Origin: Halpernia humi
GTDB lineage: Bacteria > Bacteroidota > Bacteroidia > Flavobacteriales > Weeksellaceae
Length of the DNA: 64,000 nt
NCBI RefSeq assembly: GCF_900108025.1
Contig: NZ_FNUS01000005.1
Coordinates: 62,001 to 126,000, forward strand
Direction: 5' to 3'
Within the stretch, counting starts at the first letter, position 1. Each line of letters opens with the position of its first letter. The notes under the pieces were generated by a model. It saw nothing but the letters and a program-made list of their open reading frames with translations. It ran no database searches and was not told the origin of the DNA. A program made the position numbers and the translations under genes. Shown piece after piece: positions 9,429-17,491 of the stretch.

Positions 9429-9743
9429 TTAATGGCTACTGAGTTTACCCAAAATAGTTTGCAAAGCATTTTTCAGTTTCGCAATCGCTCCAGAAACCGC
9501 CTCCTCCAGTGTATCTGCTTGGTTGGAAACGGCAATTGGCTGCATCCCTTCTAGCCGTGCTTCTAAAAGACATTTGTGATCGTTAGAACCATCTTTTTTT
9601 CCATTTTCGTCAGAAATATGAACTTCTATTCTGGTAATTTGAGATTGAAACCGTTCTAATCCTTTTCTAATTTGGTCAGAAAAAAATTCTGCATTTCTTT
9701 CATTTCCATCAATGGTTTTATCGGTGTTGTATTGAATTTTCAT
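9429..9743 (-). CDS. HPF/RaiA-family ribosome-associated protein
   Basis: Encodes 104 residues, the length of short hibernation-promoting factors. The fold pattern fits: N-terminal strand MKIQYNTDKTI, the helix ERNAEFFSDQIRKGLERF, strands IEVHISDENG and KCLLEARLEG, and the C-terminal helix SGAIAKLKNALQTILGKL. Family members bind the 30S subunit at the decoding region and silence ribosomes in stationary phase. This one is more divergent than the main chromosomal HPF and may be a stress-specific paralogue. It is followed by no cotranscribed gene and is preceded by the small 72-residue gene. Confidence 0.78.
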   Translation of the reverse strand: MKIQYNTDKTIDGNERNAEFFSDQIRKGLERFQSQITRIEVHISDENGKKDGSNDHKCLLEARLEGMQPIAVSNQADTLEEAVSGAIAKLKNALQTILGKLSSH

Positions 9744-9830
9744 TTTTTTATATTTTTAATGTTATACTTTAGCTTTTAAGTCACTTTCCTATGGTAGTAA
9801 AAATCAACTTTTACCTCCAGTTACGATTTC

Positions 9831-10049
9831 TCAAGCATTTTCGGCACTGTGTGTTTTGGAATATTCTTTTAAGATTTCAACTAAAGAATCATGGTATTCT
9901 TTCAAATTTTTTTTATTGATTGTTTTTTTATCAGTTCTTGAGAAATTTTCGGGCATTTCAGAAATATATTTTGATAATTCTGGAAATTGTTTCTGAATTT
10001 TCATAGTAACCTTCATTATTTCTTCTTCCCATTCATCCGTTGTTTTCAT
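9831..10049 (-). CDS. Small helical protein of unknown function
   Basis: Encodes 72 residues, highly charged and predicted to be helical, starting MKTTDEWEEEIMKVTMKIQ and with PELSKYISEMPENF in the middle. No membrane segment or signal. I do not recognise a named family. It lies 87 bp upstream of the HPF gene and behind a long gap carrying a 40-bp motif shared with the DUF389 promoter region, so it is probably coregulated with the stress genes. Coding is supported by its start, gene-like composition and operon position. Confidence 0.6.
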   Translation of the reverse strand: MKTTDEWEEEIMKVTMKIQKQFPELSKYISEMPENFSRTDKKTINKKNLKEYHDSLVEILKEYSKTHSAENA

Positions 10050-10178
10050 ATTGATTGTATTTTAAATCTATAAAAATTAAAAGAAAATATTTTTAATATG
10101 TTTTTGTAAATCAGAATCTTATAATTAAAATTAACTTATTTCACCATTATAAATTTACAATCATTTTCTGGCATATAT

Positions 10179-10218
10179 TTACAAATAGAAAAGATAGACT
10201 TACACCAATCACACCTAT
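10179..10218 (-). promoter_or_regulatory. Bipartite promoter-like motif, copy 1
   Basis: Read on the plus strand: TTACAAATA, a 10-bp spacer, then ACTTACACCAATCACACCTAT. The same elements with the same spacing occur at 12258-12297. On the minus strand it contains two tandem copies of (T)NGGTGTRA spaced 9 bp, followed by TATTTGTAA, which may be a -7-like element. It lies 130 bp upstream of the 72-residue gene. The identity of the factor is unknown; binding by a regulator as a direct-repeat dimer is inferred. Confidence 0.55.
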
Positions 10219-10480
10219 GCAATAATTGAACCCTTTAACGAAGCCAAAAGTTAAAAATGTGTGATATATGTAACATTTGTTTAGAAAAAAGTAACAGAAA
10301 TAAACTAGAAATCGCAATCTTTGTAACATAAAGTATAAAAAAATACTGATTGTCGAATTTTACGAAAACGTAACGAAAATGTTTATGATCAACACAAATG
10401 ATGAGAAAAAACCATGAACTTACTTCGCATTCAGTATAAAATCTCTAGAAAATAGCAAAATTATTTTCGAAAGATTTTAA

Positions 10481-10512
10481 AAAAATAGGTTACATCTGTA
10501 GCCTATTTTTAT
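10481..10512 (-). terminator. Rho-independent terminator of the 10562-10939 gene
   Basis: A 13-bp stem (10481-10493 with 10498-10510, one G-T pair, loop ATCT). Read on the minus strand it ends in a run of seven T. It lies 50 bp downstream of the stop codon of the 125-residue gene, so it ends the DUF389 operon. Confidence 0.75.
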
Positions 10513-10561
10513 TTAATATAAAGAGTTTTTAGTATTGAAATTTATTGCTGTTTTATATAGA

Positions 10562-10939
10562 TTATTTTTCAAAATGACCTCTTACAAAGGCTACCTGTTG
10601 GTTCTCTGTCATTTTATCTCCCGCTTCGATGTCAATTTTTATATCTTTAAAATGTAAATCTTCATTTAGAAAATTATGCAGTTCTGTTTTTGCATTTGTA
10701 GGCCCAAATAAAAGCACGTGATTGTATTCTAAAATCTCATCAGCAATTTTTTTATAAAATTCTTCGTGCATTTGCTGCCTTTTGTTGTGCATTGTTTTTT
10801 CACTATCTACCAAAGCGACTTCTTTGGTTTCAAAAGTGAATTCTGAATTTATAGAATGACTTTTTTTCTTAGCATTTAAGTCGATCAAATTGGCAATAGA
10901 ATGATCCATCCAGATGCCTAAGTTTTTTGTTGTTTCCAT
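10562..10939 (-). CDS. Possible eRF1/Pelota-like (baeRF-type) small protein
   Basis: Encodes 125 residues. The N-terminus LGIWMDHSIANLIDL and the later YNHVLLFGPTNAKTELHNFL followed by KIDIEAGDKMTENQQVAF resemble bacterial proteins related to archaeal release factor eRF1/Pelota, in which a core strand is followed by GP-x-x-x-K-x-E-L and a conserved D-K-M-T. That family assignment is tentative. If right, it acts on ribosomes, which would fit the nearby HPF gene. It lies 30 bp downstream of the DUF389 gene, forming a two-gene operon ended by the hairpin at 10481. Confidence 0.6.
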   Translation of the reverse strand: METTKNLGIWMDHSIANLIDLNAKKKSHSINSEFTFETKEVALVDSEKTMHNKRQQMHEEFYKKIADEILEYNHVLLFGPTNAKTELHNFLNEDLHFKDIKIDIEAGDKMTENQQVAFVRGHFEK

Positions 10940-10969
10940 TTTTTTTATTTTAAAATTTTAATTTCTGTT

Positions 10970-11953
10970 TTATCTTTCATCGAAAGATTTTTTAATAAAG
11001 ACCTGAAAACCTGTCTCGGCCTCAAGTTTTTTAATGAATATGTGCTTTCTGTTGTCTTTTGGGAAAGGAACTACCGTGATAATGATGCCTTTGCCTTCTA
11101 TCATAATTTCTTTAATTATTGGCGCATCTTTTTCCTGATTAAAAACTGATTTTGCTTTTTGATACATTAAACTTTGAAATTGATTACCATAATTAAACTT
11201 TTTATAATTTAAAGCCAGTGGAAGGATGATTCCGGAACCAACAATCACAATAATCAAAGTTCCCACATAAAAAAATTTTGTATTTTTTTTGTGATTTATA
11301 CCCATAATAAAAAATACCAAAAGCGCTGAAAAAGTAATCCCAAAAAAATTGGTAGTAAAAAGCAAAAAACTTCCTGCTGCCAATATGTAGTAGCCTTGCT
11401 CAAGCATCATTCCGCAAGTACAAATCGGCGGAACTAAAGCCACAGCAATTGCAACACCAGACAAAACCGTAGAAAACTCACTGCGGTAATAGCCATACGC
11501 ACCTGCTGCGCCAGCCAAAACAGAAATGCCAAGATCGCGAAAATCTGGCGATGTTCTAATGAGCATTTGCTGACTCGGCAGCATATCTGGAAGCGTTAAA
11601 CCAATGATGTAGGAAATGAGCAAAGAGCCAAATGTTCCCAAAATAATAATGCCCAACATTCTGAAAGACTGTATTCTCCAGTTTAATGCAATTGCACCAC
11701 CAAAAGCAATAATTGGTTGTCCTAAAGGTGCAATAATCATCGCGCCAATAATGGTTGCAGAGGAATCTTCAGATAGCCCTAAACACCCAATACTTACGCT
11801 TAAAAATAGCATCAAAGCGAATGAAACCTGCCAATTCTTTTTATAATGAAAAAAAAGACTGTTAAAAACAGAAGTTCTATCACTAACCGGAATATCTTGT
11901 GAAAAGAAATTCTTTTCTATATAAACATCTTTTTCGTTAGGATCGGTTTGCAC
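10970..11953 (-). CDS. DUF389-family membrane protein
   Basis: Encodes 327 residues. After a cytoplasmic N-terminus of about 45 residues come the DUF389 hallmarks: LSEDSSATIIGAMIIAPLG, then several hydrophobic helices (about residues 40-255) including SVLAGAAGAYGYYRSEFS and VAIAVALVPPICTCGMML. The soluble C-terminal 75 residues end KLEAETGFQVFIKKSF. DUF389 proteins are integral inner-membrane proteins of unknown function. The gene is first of a two-gene operon. Its long upstream gap carries copy 2 of the 40-bp motif. Confidence 0.85.
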   Translation of the reverse strand: MQTDPNEKDVYIEKNFFSQDIPVSDRTSVFNSLFFHYKKNWQVSFALMLFLSVSIGCLGLSEDSSATIIGAMIIAPLGQPIIAFGGAIALNWRIQSFRMLGIIILGTFGSLLISYIIGLTLPDMLPSQQMLIRTSPDFRDLGISVLAGAAGAYGYYRSEFSTVLSGVAIAVALVPPICTCGMMLEQGYYILAAGSFLLFTTNFFGITFSALLVFFIMGINHKKNTKFFYVGTLIIVIVGSGIILPLALNYKKFNYGNQFQSLMYQKAKSVFNQEKDAPIIKEIMIEGKGIIITVVPFPKDNRKHIFIKKLEAETGFQVFIKKSFDER

Positions 11954-12472
11954 AATAACTTATTTAATGATTTTACTCGTATCTAAAATAACTTCCTCTA
12001 ACGTTCGAAAGATTTCCGCATTTAGCAAGCTTTAAAGCGTTTTTAAATTCTACTTTTAAGTAAATATGCATATATTTTCTTGATCGTTTCCTTTTTCGAT
12101 TTTCTTCTGTAATTATGATTATAATTTAATAGAATTATTGCAGAGAAGGGAATTTGGAGAATTTTTTGAAGATCTATATTATTTCATTTGTAAGGAATTT
12201 AAACGAAGTTGAATTGCCACAATATTGTAAAGTTACATCTAATTGTATTTCAATTACTTACAAATAAATCTCAAAAACTTACACCTATCACACCTATATA
12301 TTTTTTATAGAAAGAAAAACGATTTCTCAATTAATTATTAATACAATTCCTAGTGTTTGCAAATTTGAAGAAAGAAAGAACTTCAAAAAAGAGTTTAAAA
12401 TTCAAAATTTTTAAATTTTAAAATGAGATTAAAACTGTTGTTGTTTTAAGATAATTATTGAAAATAACATTT
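11954..12472. other. Long intergenic region upstream of the DUF389 operon
   Basis: This 519-bp gap lies between the DUF389 gene (start at 11953) and the stop of the histidine kinase gene, both on the minus strand. It holds the shared bipartite motif at 12258-12297, a weak 7-bp hairpin at 12429-12449 just downstream of the kinase stop, and otherwise AT-rich DNA without a convincing open frame. Confidence 0.55.
12258..12297 (-). promoter_or_regulatory. Bipartite promoter-like motif, copy 2
   Basis: TTACAAATA, a 10-bp spacer, then ACTTACACCTATCACACCTAT on the plus strand. It differs from the copy at 10179-10218 by one base in the 30 non-spacer positions. On the minus strand it reads as tandem TAGGTGTGA and TAGGTGTAA followed by TATTTGTAA. 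It lies 304 bp upstream of the DUF389 start codon. A shared regulator is inferred. Confidence 0.55.
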
Positions 12473-13789
12473 TTACTTCATAAACCACATTTCAAAACGG
12501 CTTCCATTTTCTAGAGGTTTGTAATTAAGATAGCCTTTATGCGCTTCCATAATACTTTTACTTAGCGTTAATCCAATTCCGGAACCACTGATTCTTGTGG
12601 TAAAAAAGGGAAGAAAAATCTTATCTTTAATCTCCTTTTGAACGCCAATTCCACTATCTTCAATACTTAAAACAATGCGGTTATTTAGATTTTTCACTTC
12701 TGTTTTAAGGATTTTTTCTTGGGTATCGGCTACTGCATAAATTGCATTCAAATATAAATTGATAATACACCGTTCAATCATCTTTTTATCAGCAAAAACG
12801 GTATGATCTTCTGCGGAAAAAGTAACGGTAATTCCATTTTTCTCAAATTCCTGTTTTAGGAAATTAATCGCAGATTCAACGATGTTTTTTAATGAAATCG
12901 TTTCAAAAACTGGCTTTGGCAATTCCGCAACTTGCCGATAATCATCCACAAAATTAAGTAATTGCTTTGATTTTGAATTTATAATCATCAAACTTTCCTT
13001 CATTTCCTGCTGGTCTTCGCTGCTCACAACTTCCTGATTGGCAATATATTCTAAATTTTGAATCAAACTATTTACTGGTGTTAAAGTATTTAGAAGTTCG
13101 TGAGAAATTACTTTCATCAAATTATTCCAGGCAAGTTTTTCTTTTTGCTCAATGATTTTTTGCACAGATTCTAAACTGATAATGCAAAAGCGATTTTTAA
13201 TATTCTCTACCTTTTTTGTCCTTAAAGAAAAAGATTGCTTTGCATTTTCATTGATTGAAATATCAAAAAAATCTTGTGAATTTTCATAATTCGTTTGCTG
13301 AATAATTTTAAAGAAATCTGGCGTTTTAGTTTCATATAAATTCCAAGAATTATATTTCGGAATTTGAAGGGTTTCCAAAAAATTTGGATTCACGTAAAAA
13401 ACTTTCCAGTCCTTATTTTTTTTGATTAAAATCATCATTCCAATTTCCAGTTCATTGAGGATTTCTTCATACAGTAATTTGTAGGAAGACAATGAAAGAT
13501 GCTCTTCTTTGCTTTGATAATAGAGTTTAACTGCATTATCAATTAAACTATTTTGTTCGGTTTTGGGGAAAAGGGAAAAGTCTTTTTTCTGAATGGAAAG
13601 TAATATTTTATCGCTTTTCTGTAGCGCTGAAATTGCAGAAAAATGAGCAGAAAAGATGCAAAAAATTCCTAATAAAGAAAACAAACCGAAATTGATCCAT
13701 TTGCCTTCAGAAAAAAATCCAAAGGCCAAAATCCCGCAAAAAATTGCAAGAAGAATAAATAGGAACCAAATATAATTTCCAATTTTCAT
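12473..13789 (-). CDS. Membrane-bound sensor histidine kinase
   Basis: Encodes 438 residues. Two N-terminal transmembrane helices (about 5-25 and 33-52) have almost no periplasmic loop between them. A PAS-like region (about 105-200) follows, then the dimerisation box ISHELLNTLTP with phosphoacceptor H230. The HATPase domain has the N-box NLYLNAIYAV, G1 EDSGIGV, the F-box FLPFFTT and G2 GSGIGLTLS. It phosphorylates the response regulator encoded immediately upstream; the stop codon of one and the start codon of the other are adjacent (13790/13789). The lack of a periplasmic domain suggests sensing in the membrane, for instance of envelope stress or of a transported compound. Strand and context make it part of the efflux-control module. 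Confidence 0.88.
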   Translation of the reverse strand: MKIGNYIWFLFILLAIFCGILAFGFFSEGKWINFGLFSLLGIFCIFSAHFSAISALQKSDKILLSIQKKDFSLFPKTEQNSLIDNAVKLYYQSKEEHLSLSSYKLLYEEILNELEIGMMILIKKNKDWKVFYVNPNFLETLQIPKYNSWNLYETKTPDFFKIIQQTNYENSQDFFDISINENAKQSFSLRTKKVENIKNRFCIISLESVQKIIEQKEKLAWNNLMKVISHELLNTLTPVNSLIQNLEYIANQEVVSSEDQQEMKESLMIINSKSKQLLNFVDDYRQVAELPKPVFETISLKNIVESAINFLKQEFEKNGITVTFSAEDHTVFADKKMIERCIINLYLNAIYAVADTQEKILKTEVKNLNNRIVLSIEDSGIGVQKEIKDKIFLPFFTTRISGSGIGLTLSKSIMEAHKGYLNYKPLENGSRFEMWFMK

Positions 13790-15133
13790 TTACAATTCAA
13801 ATTTTTCCAATCTTCTGTAAAGTGCTGCTCTAGATAAACCCAGTTCTTCTGCCGCGAGAGAAATATTGCCTTTGTGTTTTTTCAATGCTTTTTTAACGAA
13901 AACCTCTTCCATTTTTTCAATATTTAGACTCATGTTTTGTTGGTCTATCTCTTCATCGTGAGGCATCAATAATTTCAACTGGTTTTCACTGGCAAGAATC
14001 ACGCTTCTTTCTATGCAATGATCGAGTTCCCGAATATTTCCTGGCCAAGAATAAGAAATCAGTTGTTGGCTGAGGTTTTCATTAAGTTCCAATTCTGGTT
14101 TATGGTATTTTTGGGTGTATTTGGCTAAAAAATATTTGGCTAAAGTTGGAATATCTTCTACGCGGTTTCTTAAATTTGGAATTTCAATTTCCACCGTATT
14201 AATTCTATAATAAAGGTCTTTGCGAAATCTATTTTCTTCAACTGCTTTCTGAAGGTTTTCATTGGTAGCGAAAATAAATCTTACATCTAATAATCGTTCT
14301 TTGGTTTCCCCAAGGCGGGATAATTTTCGATTTTGAATTAAACTCAATAACTTAGTCTGAAGATGAAGTGGAAGATTCCCAATTTCATCTAAAAATACAG
14401 TTCCATTTTCGGCATTTTCAATTTTTCCGGCGTAATCTTGTTGTGCATCTGTAAAAGCGCCTTTTTTGTATCCAAACAATTCTGCCTCAAATAAATTCTC
14501 CGAAAGACTTCCCAAATCAATATGGACAAACGGTTGATTTTTTCTTTCCGACAATTCATGAATATATTCTGCCAAAACAAATTTTCCCGTGCCATTTTCC
14601 CCTAATAATAAAACATTGGCATCAGTTGGCGCCACTTTTTTTATTAAATTCATCACTTCTTTCATTGCTGGCGATTGGGTTTCTAACTGGTACTGATTTT
14701 TTTTAGCCGTAATATTTTCCCACTGTTTCAGTTTTTTGTTTTTCCGGGAAATATCCACCGCAAGATTTACAGACGCATACAATTTTTCATTATCCCAAGG
14801 TTTCAGAATAAAATCTGAGGCACCATTTTTCAATGCTTCAACAGCCAGTTCTACTTCGCCGTAAGCAGTCATCAAGATAATCGGAAGTTGTGGTTCAAGG
14901 ATTTTGATTTCATTCATCCAATAGATTCCGTCTTGTCCGCTTTCAAAACCTTTTCGGAAATTCATATCTAAGAGAATTGCGTCAACTTGATTTTCTGCTA
15001 AAAACTTTAGAATATTTTTTGGCTGATTGAGACAACTCACTTGCGAAAAAAACTTTTTAAGCCAAACTCTCGCTGAAAACAAAATATCTTCATCATCATC
15101 TACAATTAAAACGTGGGCTTCTTTTTTTCTCAT
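13790..15133 (-). CDS. Sigma-54-dependent response regulator (NtrC family)
   Basis: Encodes 447 residues. Receiver domain 1-125 (acidic pocket DDDED, phosphoacceptor D56, switch T in MTAYGE, K in LKPW). AAA+ domain about 150-390 with Walker A GENGTGK (178-184), the sigma-54 contact loop GAFTDA (225-230, a common variant of GAFTGA) and Walker B GTVFLDEIGN. C-terminal Fis-type helix-turn-helix (NISLAAEELGLSRAALYRRL). It should bind enhancers and drive sigma-54 RNA polymerase. The divergent efflux operon starts 248 bp away behind a -24/-12 element and two palindromes, so self-contained control is the natural inference. Confidence 0.9.
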   Translation of the reverse strand: MRKKEAHVLIVDDDEDILFSARVWLKKFFSQVSCLNQPKNILKFLAENQVDAILLDMNFRKGFESGQDGIYWMNEIKILEPQLPIILMTAYGEVELAVEALKNGASDFILKPWDNEKLYASVNLAVDISRKNKKLKQWENITAKKNQYQLETQSPAMKEVMNLIKKVAPTDANVLLLGENGTGKFVLAEYIHELSERKNQPFVHIDLGSLSENLFEAELFGYKKGAFTDAQQDYAGKIENAENGTVFLDEIGNLPLHLQTKLLSLIQNRKLSRLGETKERLLDVRFIFATNENLQKAVEENRFRKDLYYRINTVEIEIPNLRNRVEDIPTLAKYFLAKYTQKYHKPELELNENLSQQLISYSWPGNIRELDHCIERSVILASENQLKLLMPHDEEIDQQNMSLNIEKMEEVFVKKALKKHKGNISLAAEELGLSRAALYRRLEKFEL

Positions 15134-15230
15134 TTTTAATATTTAAAATTTTATCTCCCAAAATTGAAAGTCATTTAGTCTTTTTGAATGACGAAAATAA
15201 TCGTTTTTGATATTTCTGGATTTCTCAAAT

Positions 15231-15267
15231 TGTTCGATTTCGTACAAAAACTGTCCGAAAATGAACA
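15231..15267. promoter_or_regulatory. Paired 16-bp palindromes, likely enhancer sites (UAS)
   Basis: Two imperfect dyads, TGTTCGATTTCGTACA (15231-15246) and TGTCCGAAAATGAACA (15252-15267), fit TGTnCG-N4-(C/T)GnACA. Their centres are 21 bp apart, two helical turns, as expected for cooperative NtrC-type binding. They lie 64-100 bp upstream of the -24 element at 15331 and between the regulator gene and the efflux operon. Assignment to this regulator is inferred. Confidence 0.72.
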
Positions 15268-15330
15268 ATTTTAAATTTTATAAATTTATTTTTACGCACG
15301 TTTTCAAACAGTTACAAAGGTATAAATTCG

Positions 15331-15346
15331 TGGCACTTGTATTGTG
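15331..15346 (+). promoter_or_regulatory. Sigma-54 promoter (-24/-12)
   Basis: TGGCACTTGTATTGTG matches TGGCAC-N5-TTGC except for T instead of C in the -12 GC. Spacing from GG to the -12 element is exact. It ends 35 bp before the start codon of the HlyD-like gene. Confidence 0.75.
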
Positions 15347-15380
15347 TATTGTTCTGTAATTAAATTAGTTATCGTAAAAT

Positions 15381-16622
15381 ATGGATACGAAAATAGTAAA
15401 AAAGAAATCGAAATTCAAATTAGTTTTAATAGTTGTTATTTCAGTATTTGCAGCAGTAACTTTTGGTTGGTATTTCCTTAATCAAAAAAAGACTTACAAT
15501 GTAAAATTAGAAGACATAAGCATTGATCAAGTGACGAAAGGAACATTTGAAGATATGTTGATGGTGACGGCGCAAACACAATCTCTAAATTCTTCTATGG
15601 TAAATGTTGTGGAAGGCGGCGCGGTAAAAGAAATTTTTGCAGAAGACGGACAAATGGTTCAAAAAGGTCAACCTATTGCGAGAGTTTATAATCCTAATAC
15701 TGAATTTAATTATCTGAATCAGGAAACCGGAATTATGCAGCAAATCAGCCAAATGAGAAATTCACTTTTAGAATTAAAGAATCAGGAATTTAATCAGGAT
15801 AAAGAATTATTACAGGCTCAAAATGATTATAACACGGCTTTGCAGGCTTTTAATCTTCAGAAAAGATTATACGAAGCAGAAATCGGAAAAAAAACAGATT
15901 ATGATATGAGTTTGCAAAATCTCAATTATCAAAAACAAAGAAAACAAATTGTAGAAAAAGGTGCAAAAAGCGAGAAGGCATCTAGAGATTCCCAATTTTC
16001 TGCCATTAATACTTCTATTAAGCAAATGGAGAAAAGTTTGAGTATTTTACGTTCCAATAAAAATAATTTTCTCATTATGGCACCAGTTTCTGGGAGATTA
16101 TCATCTTTCAACATTTCCTTAGGACAAAATCTCACAAGCGGAGAAAGTATCGGGAAAGTAGATTTAATGGACGGTTATAAACTAATTGCAAAAGTAGATG
16201 AATATTATATCAACAAACTGCAGGTTGGCATAAAAGGCAGTTTGGAAAGTAATTCTAAACAATTTGAAGTCATTATTTCAAAAATATTACCAGAAGTAAA
16301 AGAGGGACAATTTTCTATAGAATTAACTTTCACCGATGCAAAACCAGAGAATTTAAAAATCGGAATGACTTTCGGAGTGAAATTAAAACTTTCTGCCGAC
16401 ACGCAAAGCATGATGATTCCTAAAGGCAATTTCTACAAAGACACGAACGGAAAATGGATTTTTGTAGTAAAAGGTAATAAGGCAGAAAAACGAGACATCA
16501 CACTAGGAAGAGAAAATCCATTGTTTTACGAAGTTGTTTCTGGTTTGAAACAAGGCGAAAAAATTATTACTTCTGATTATTCAGAAATCAAGAAATATGA
16601 AATTCTTGATATTAAAAAATAA
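15381..16622 (+). CDS. HlyD/MacA-like periplasmic adaptor (membrane fusion protein)
   Basis: Encodes 413 residues. One N-terminal membrane anchor (about 12-32), then a lipoyl-like half (VEGGAVKEIFAEDGQMVQKGQPIA), a long coiled-coil hairpin (about 105-225), the second lipoyl half (FLIMAPVSGRLSSFNISLGQ) and beta-barrel and membrane-proximal domains to the end. Such proteins link an inner-membrane ABC transporter with a TolC-type channel. It is first in an operon with the ATPase, permease and TolC genes, and sits just behind the sigma-54 promoter at 15331. Confidence 0.88.
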   Translation: MDTKIVKKKSKFKLVLIVVISVFAAVTFGWYFLNQKKTYNVKLEDISIDQVTKGTFEDMLMVTAQTQSLNSSMVNVVEGGAVKEIFAEDGQMVQKGQPIARVYNPNTEFNYLNQETGIMQQISQMRNSLLELKNQEFNQDKELLQAQNDYNTALQAFNLQKRLYEAEIGKKTDYDMSLQNLNYQKQRKQIVEKGAKSEKASRDSQFSAINTSIKQMEKSLSILRSNKNNFLIMAPVSGRLSSFNISLGQNLTSGESIGKVDLMDGYKLIAKVDEYYINKLQVGIKGSLESNSKQFEVIISKILPEVKEGQFSIELTFTDAKPENLKIGMTFGVKLKLSADTQSMMIPKGNFYKDTNGKWIFVVKGNKAEKRDITLGRENPLFYEVVSGLKQGEKIITSDYSEIKKYEILDIKK

Positions 16623-16657
16623 ACATTAACAAATATTGCATATCTAAAAAAACAAAA

Positions 16658-17380
16658 ATGATAACAATCACAAATCTCTCAAAAGTTTATAAAACAGAAG
16701 ACGTACAAACCAATGCGCTCAATGAAGTAAGCTTAAACATCAAAAAAGGCGACTTTGTCGCAATAATGGGACCTTCAGGCTGTGGAAAATCTACTTTTCT
16801 TAATATTTTAGGATTATTAGACAGCGCCACTTCAGGTTCATACAAGTTCGAAGAAACGGAAACAATAGGTCTTAATGAAAGAAAAAAATCAGACATCAGA
16901 AAGAAAAATATTGGCTTTATTTTCCAGAACTTTAACCTAATTGATGAGCTGACAGTTTTTGAAAACATAGAATTACCATTGATTTATAACGGTATTGCAT
17001 CTTCCGAAAGAAAGCAAAGAGTTGAAGAAATTATGGAGAAAATTAACATTGCACATCGCGCAAAGCATTATCCACAGCAACTTTCTGGCGGGCAGCAACA
17101 AAGAGCAGCTGTTGCGAGAGCCTTGGTTACAAGACCAAAATTAATCCTTGCCGATGAACCTACGGGAAATCTTGACAGCACCAACGGAAATGAAGTAATG
17201 AATCTTTTGGCAGAACTTCACCGCGAAGGTTCCACAATTGTAATGGTTACGCACTCTTCTTATGACGCCGGCTACGCATCTAAAATTGTAACAATGAAAG
17301 ATGGGGAAATATTTTCGGAAACGCATTCTGAGCAAAGAAAAGACATTTTCGAAAAAGCAGATTCTAAGAATTTTGAATAA
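16658..17380 (+). CDS. ABC transporter ATP-binding protein (MacB/LolD type)
   Basis: Encodes 240 residues, a single nucleotide-binding domain. Walker A GPSGCGKST, Q-loop IFQNFNLIDEL, signature LSGGQQQR, Walker B LILADEPTGNLD and the H-loop MVTHSS are all intact. This subfamily powers mechanotransmission-type transporters rather than translocating substrate through the membrane. It lies 35 bp after the adaptor gene and 111 bp before the permease gene, with a hairpin in the latter gap. Confidence 0.92.
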   Translation: MITITNLSKVYKTEDVQTNALNEVSLNIKKGDFVAIMGPSGCGKSTFLNILGLLDSATSGSYKFEETETIGLNERKKSDIRKKNIGFIFQNFNLIDELTVFENIELPLIYNGIASSERKQRVEEIMEKINIAHRAKHYPQQLSGGQQQRAAVARALVTRPKLILADEPTGNLDSTNGNEVMNLLAELHREGSTIVMVTHSSYDAGYASKIVTMKDGEIFSETHSEQRKDIFEKADSKNFE

Positions 17381-17423
17381 TTAAATTCAGTAAAAGAACA
17401 TTCATTCAGTTATTTTATTTGTT

Positions 17424-17460
17424 CTCAGAGATTTGGATGATTTCTTTTCTCTGAGGTTTT
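17424..17460 (+). terminator. Hairpin between ATPase and permease genes
   Basis: Perfect 8-bp stem CTCAGAGA (17424-17431) with TCTCTGAG (17448-17455), followed by GTTTTT. It looks like a weak intrinsic terminator or mRNA-stabilising hairpin inside the operon, so expression of permease and TolC may be lower than that of the adaptor and ATPase. Confidence 0.5.
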
Positions 17461-17491
17461 TAAATCATTGATCAATCATAAATTAATTATT

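Noticed and set aside
10147-10329. Minus-strand 60-codon frame
   Set aside because: It covers the conserved 40-bp regulatory motif; composition and product (aromatic-rich) look accidental.
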